A DNA stretch of 64,000 bases, taken from NCBI GenBank assembly GCA_003640385.1, contig RCAB01000231.1, forward strand, positions 33,409 to 97,408, written 5' to 3'. A program made the position numbers and the translations under genes. The DNA is from Setaria digitata (Eukaryota; Nematoda; Chromadorea; Rhabditida; Setariidae). This document shows positions 63,677 through 64,000 of the stretch, piece after piece (position 1 is the stretch's first letter; every line of letters begins with the position of its first letter). Under the pieces are notes generated by a model that saw only the letters and a list, made by a program, of their open reading frames with translations, was not told the DNA's origin and did not search any database.

Positions 63677-63887
63677 ACCGTAATATGTCCGTTCGTAGAA
63701 TTTTGACTTTCTTATGACTAATGCTACCATCATTGGTGAGGTATTAAAAATTAGGAATAATGAGTATTGCAGTTGCAAACAGATTTTATTGTCCATAATT
63801 AAAGGGAAGGAGGTAGAGAGGAGGAATGATATAAAAATTGTTATGAGATTATGGTTTCATTAACTGTTGGTGTGGTGGATATCTATA

Positions 63888-63893
63888 AATAAA
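63888..63893 (+). terminator. Candidate poly(A) signal of the ICAP-1-like gene
   Basis: AATAAA about 210 bases after the predicted stop; further AATAAA hexamers follow near 63922 and 63964. Confidence 0.4.
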
Positions 63894-63982
63894 GGTTTGT
63901 GTATTTACCTTTCAATTTCGAATAAAACTAAAATTGTATTGTGAAGCTCTTCCTCGGTCTTCTGAATAAATCTAGGTTTCGT

Positions 63983-64000
63983 TATATATATATATATATA
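63983..64000. repeat. (TA)n run at window end
   Basis: At least nine TA units, cut off by the window edge. Confidence 0.9.

Overview
The window looks like nuclear DNA of a nematode. It is AT-rich, its genes are split into many short exons by mostly 50-700 bp introns, 3' splice sites follow the TTTTCAG-type nematode consensus, and several start codons sit just after such a 3' splice site with no coding exon needed upstream, as in spliced-leader trans-splicing. A spirurid/filarial-type worm would fit, but the species cannot be fixed from the sequence alone. Gene models below were made by joining exons by hand with phase checks and by comparison with remembered family features; no search was run.

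Layout. (1) 1-2648: no gene seen. (2) 2649-11564 (+): a C3G/RAPGEF1-type Rap guanine nucleotide exchange factor. (3) 13096-17253 (+): an MFSD12-like 12-helix transporter. (4) 17254-20874: no gene seen; the part next to the next gene is a degenerate ATNATN-like simple repeat. (5) 20875-44241 (-): a complete animal type I fatty acid synthase (fasn-1) in about 42 exons, with domain order KS-MAT-DH-psiME-ER-KR-ACP-TE and all catalytic motifs visible. (6) 44242-50641: 6.4 kb with no convincing gene. (7) 50642-51988 and probably to about 52702 (-): the SLX1 structure-specific endonuclease (GIY-YIG plus zinc-binding RING-type domain). (8) 53974-61987 (+): a complete NCKAP1/Nap1 (GEX-3) subunit of the WAVE regulatory complex. 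(9) 62853-63676 (+): a small PTB-domain protein like integrin beta-1-binding protein 1 (ICAP-1).

The genes are housekeeping or signalling genes with no evident shared pathway, although C3G (Rap1 activation), Nap1 (actin branching through WAVE) and the ICAP-1-like protein (integrin/KRIT1 adaptor in vertebrates) all belong to adhesion and cytoskeleton control. I saw no mobile element coding region, CRISPR array, rRNA or convincing tRNA. The most useful second-look items are two single-N scaffold joins flanked by direct duplications (both in fasn-1 introns), a 36-bp perfect palindrome in fasn-1 intron 1, an asparagine-rich N-terminal exon of fasn-1, an unresolved 5' end of SLX1, and the degenerate repeat downstream of fasn-1. 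I did not find evidence of a novel multi-gene system.
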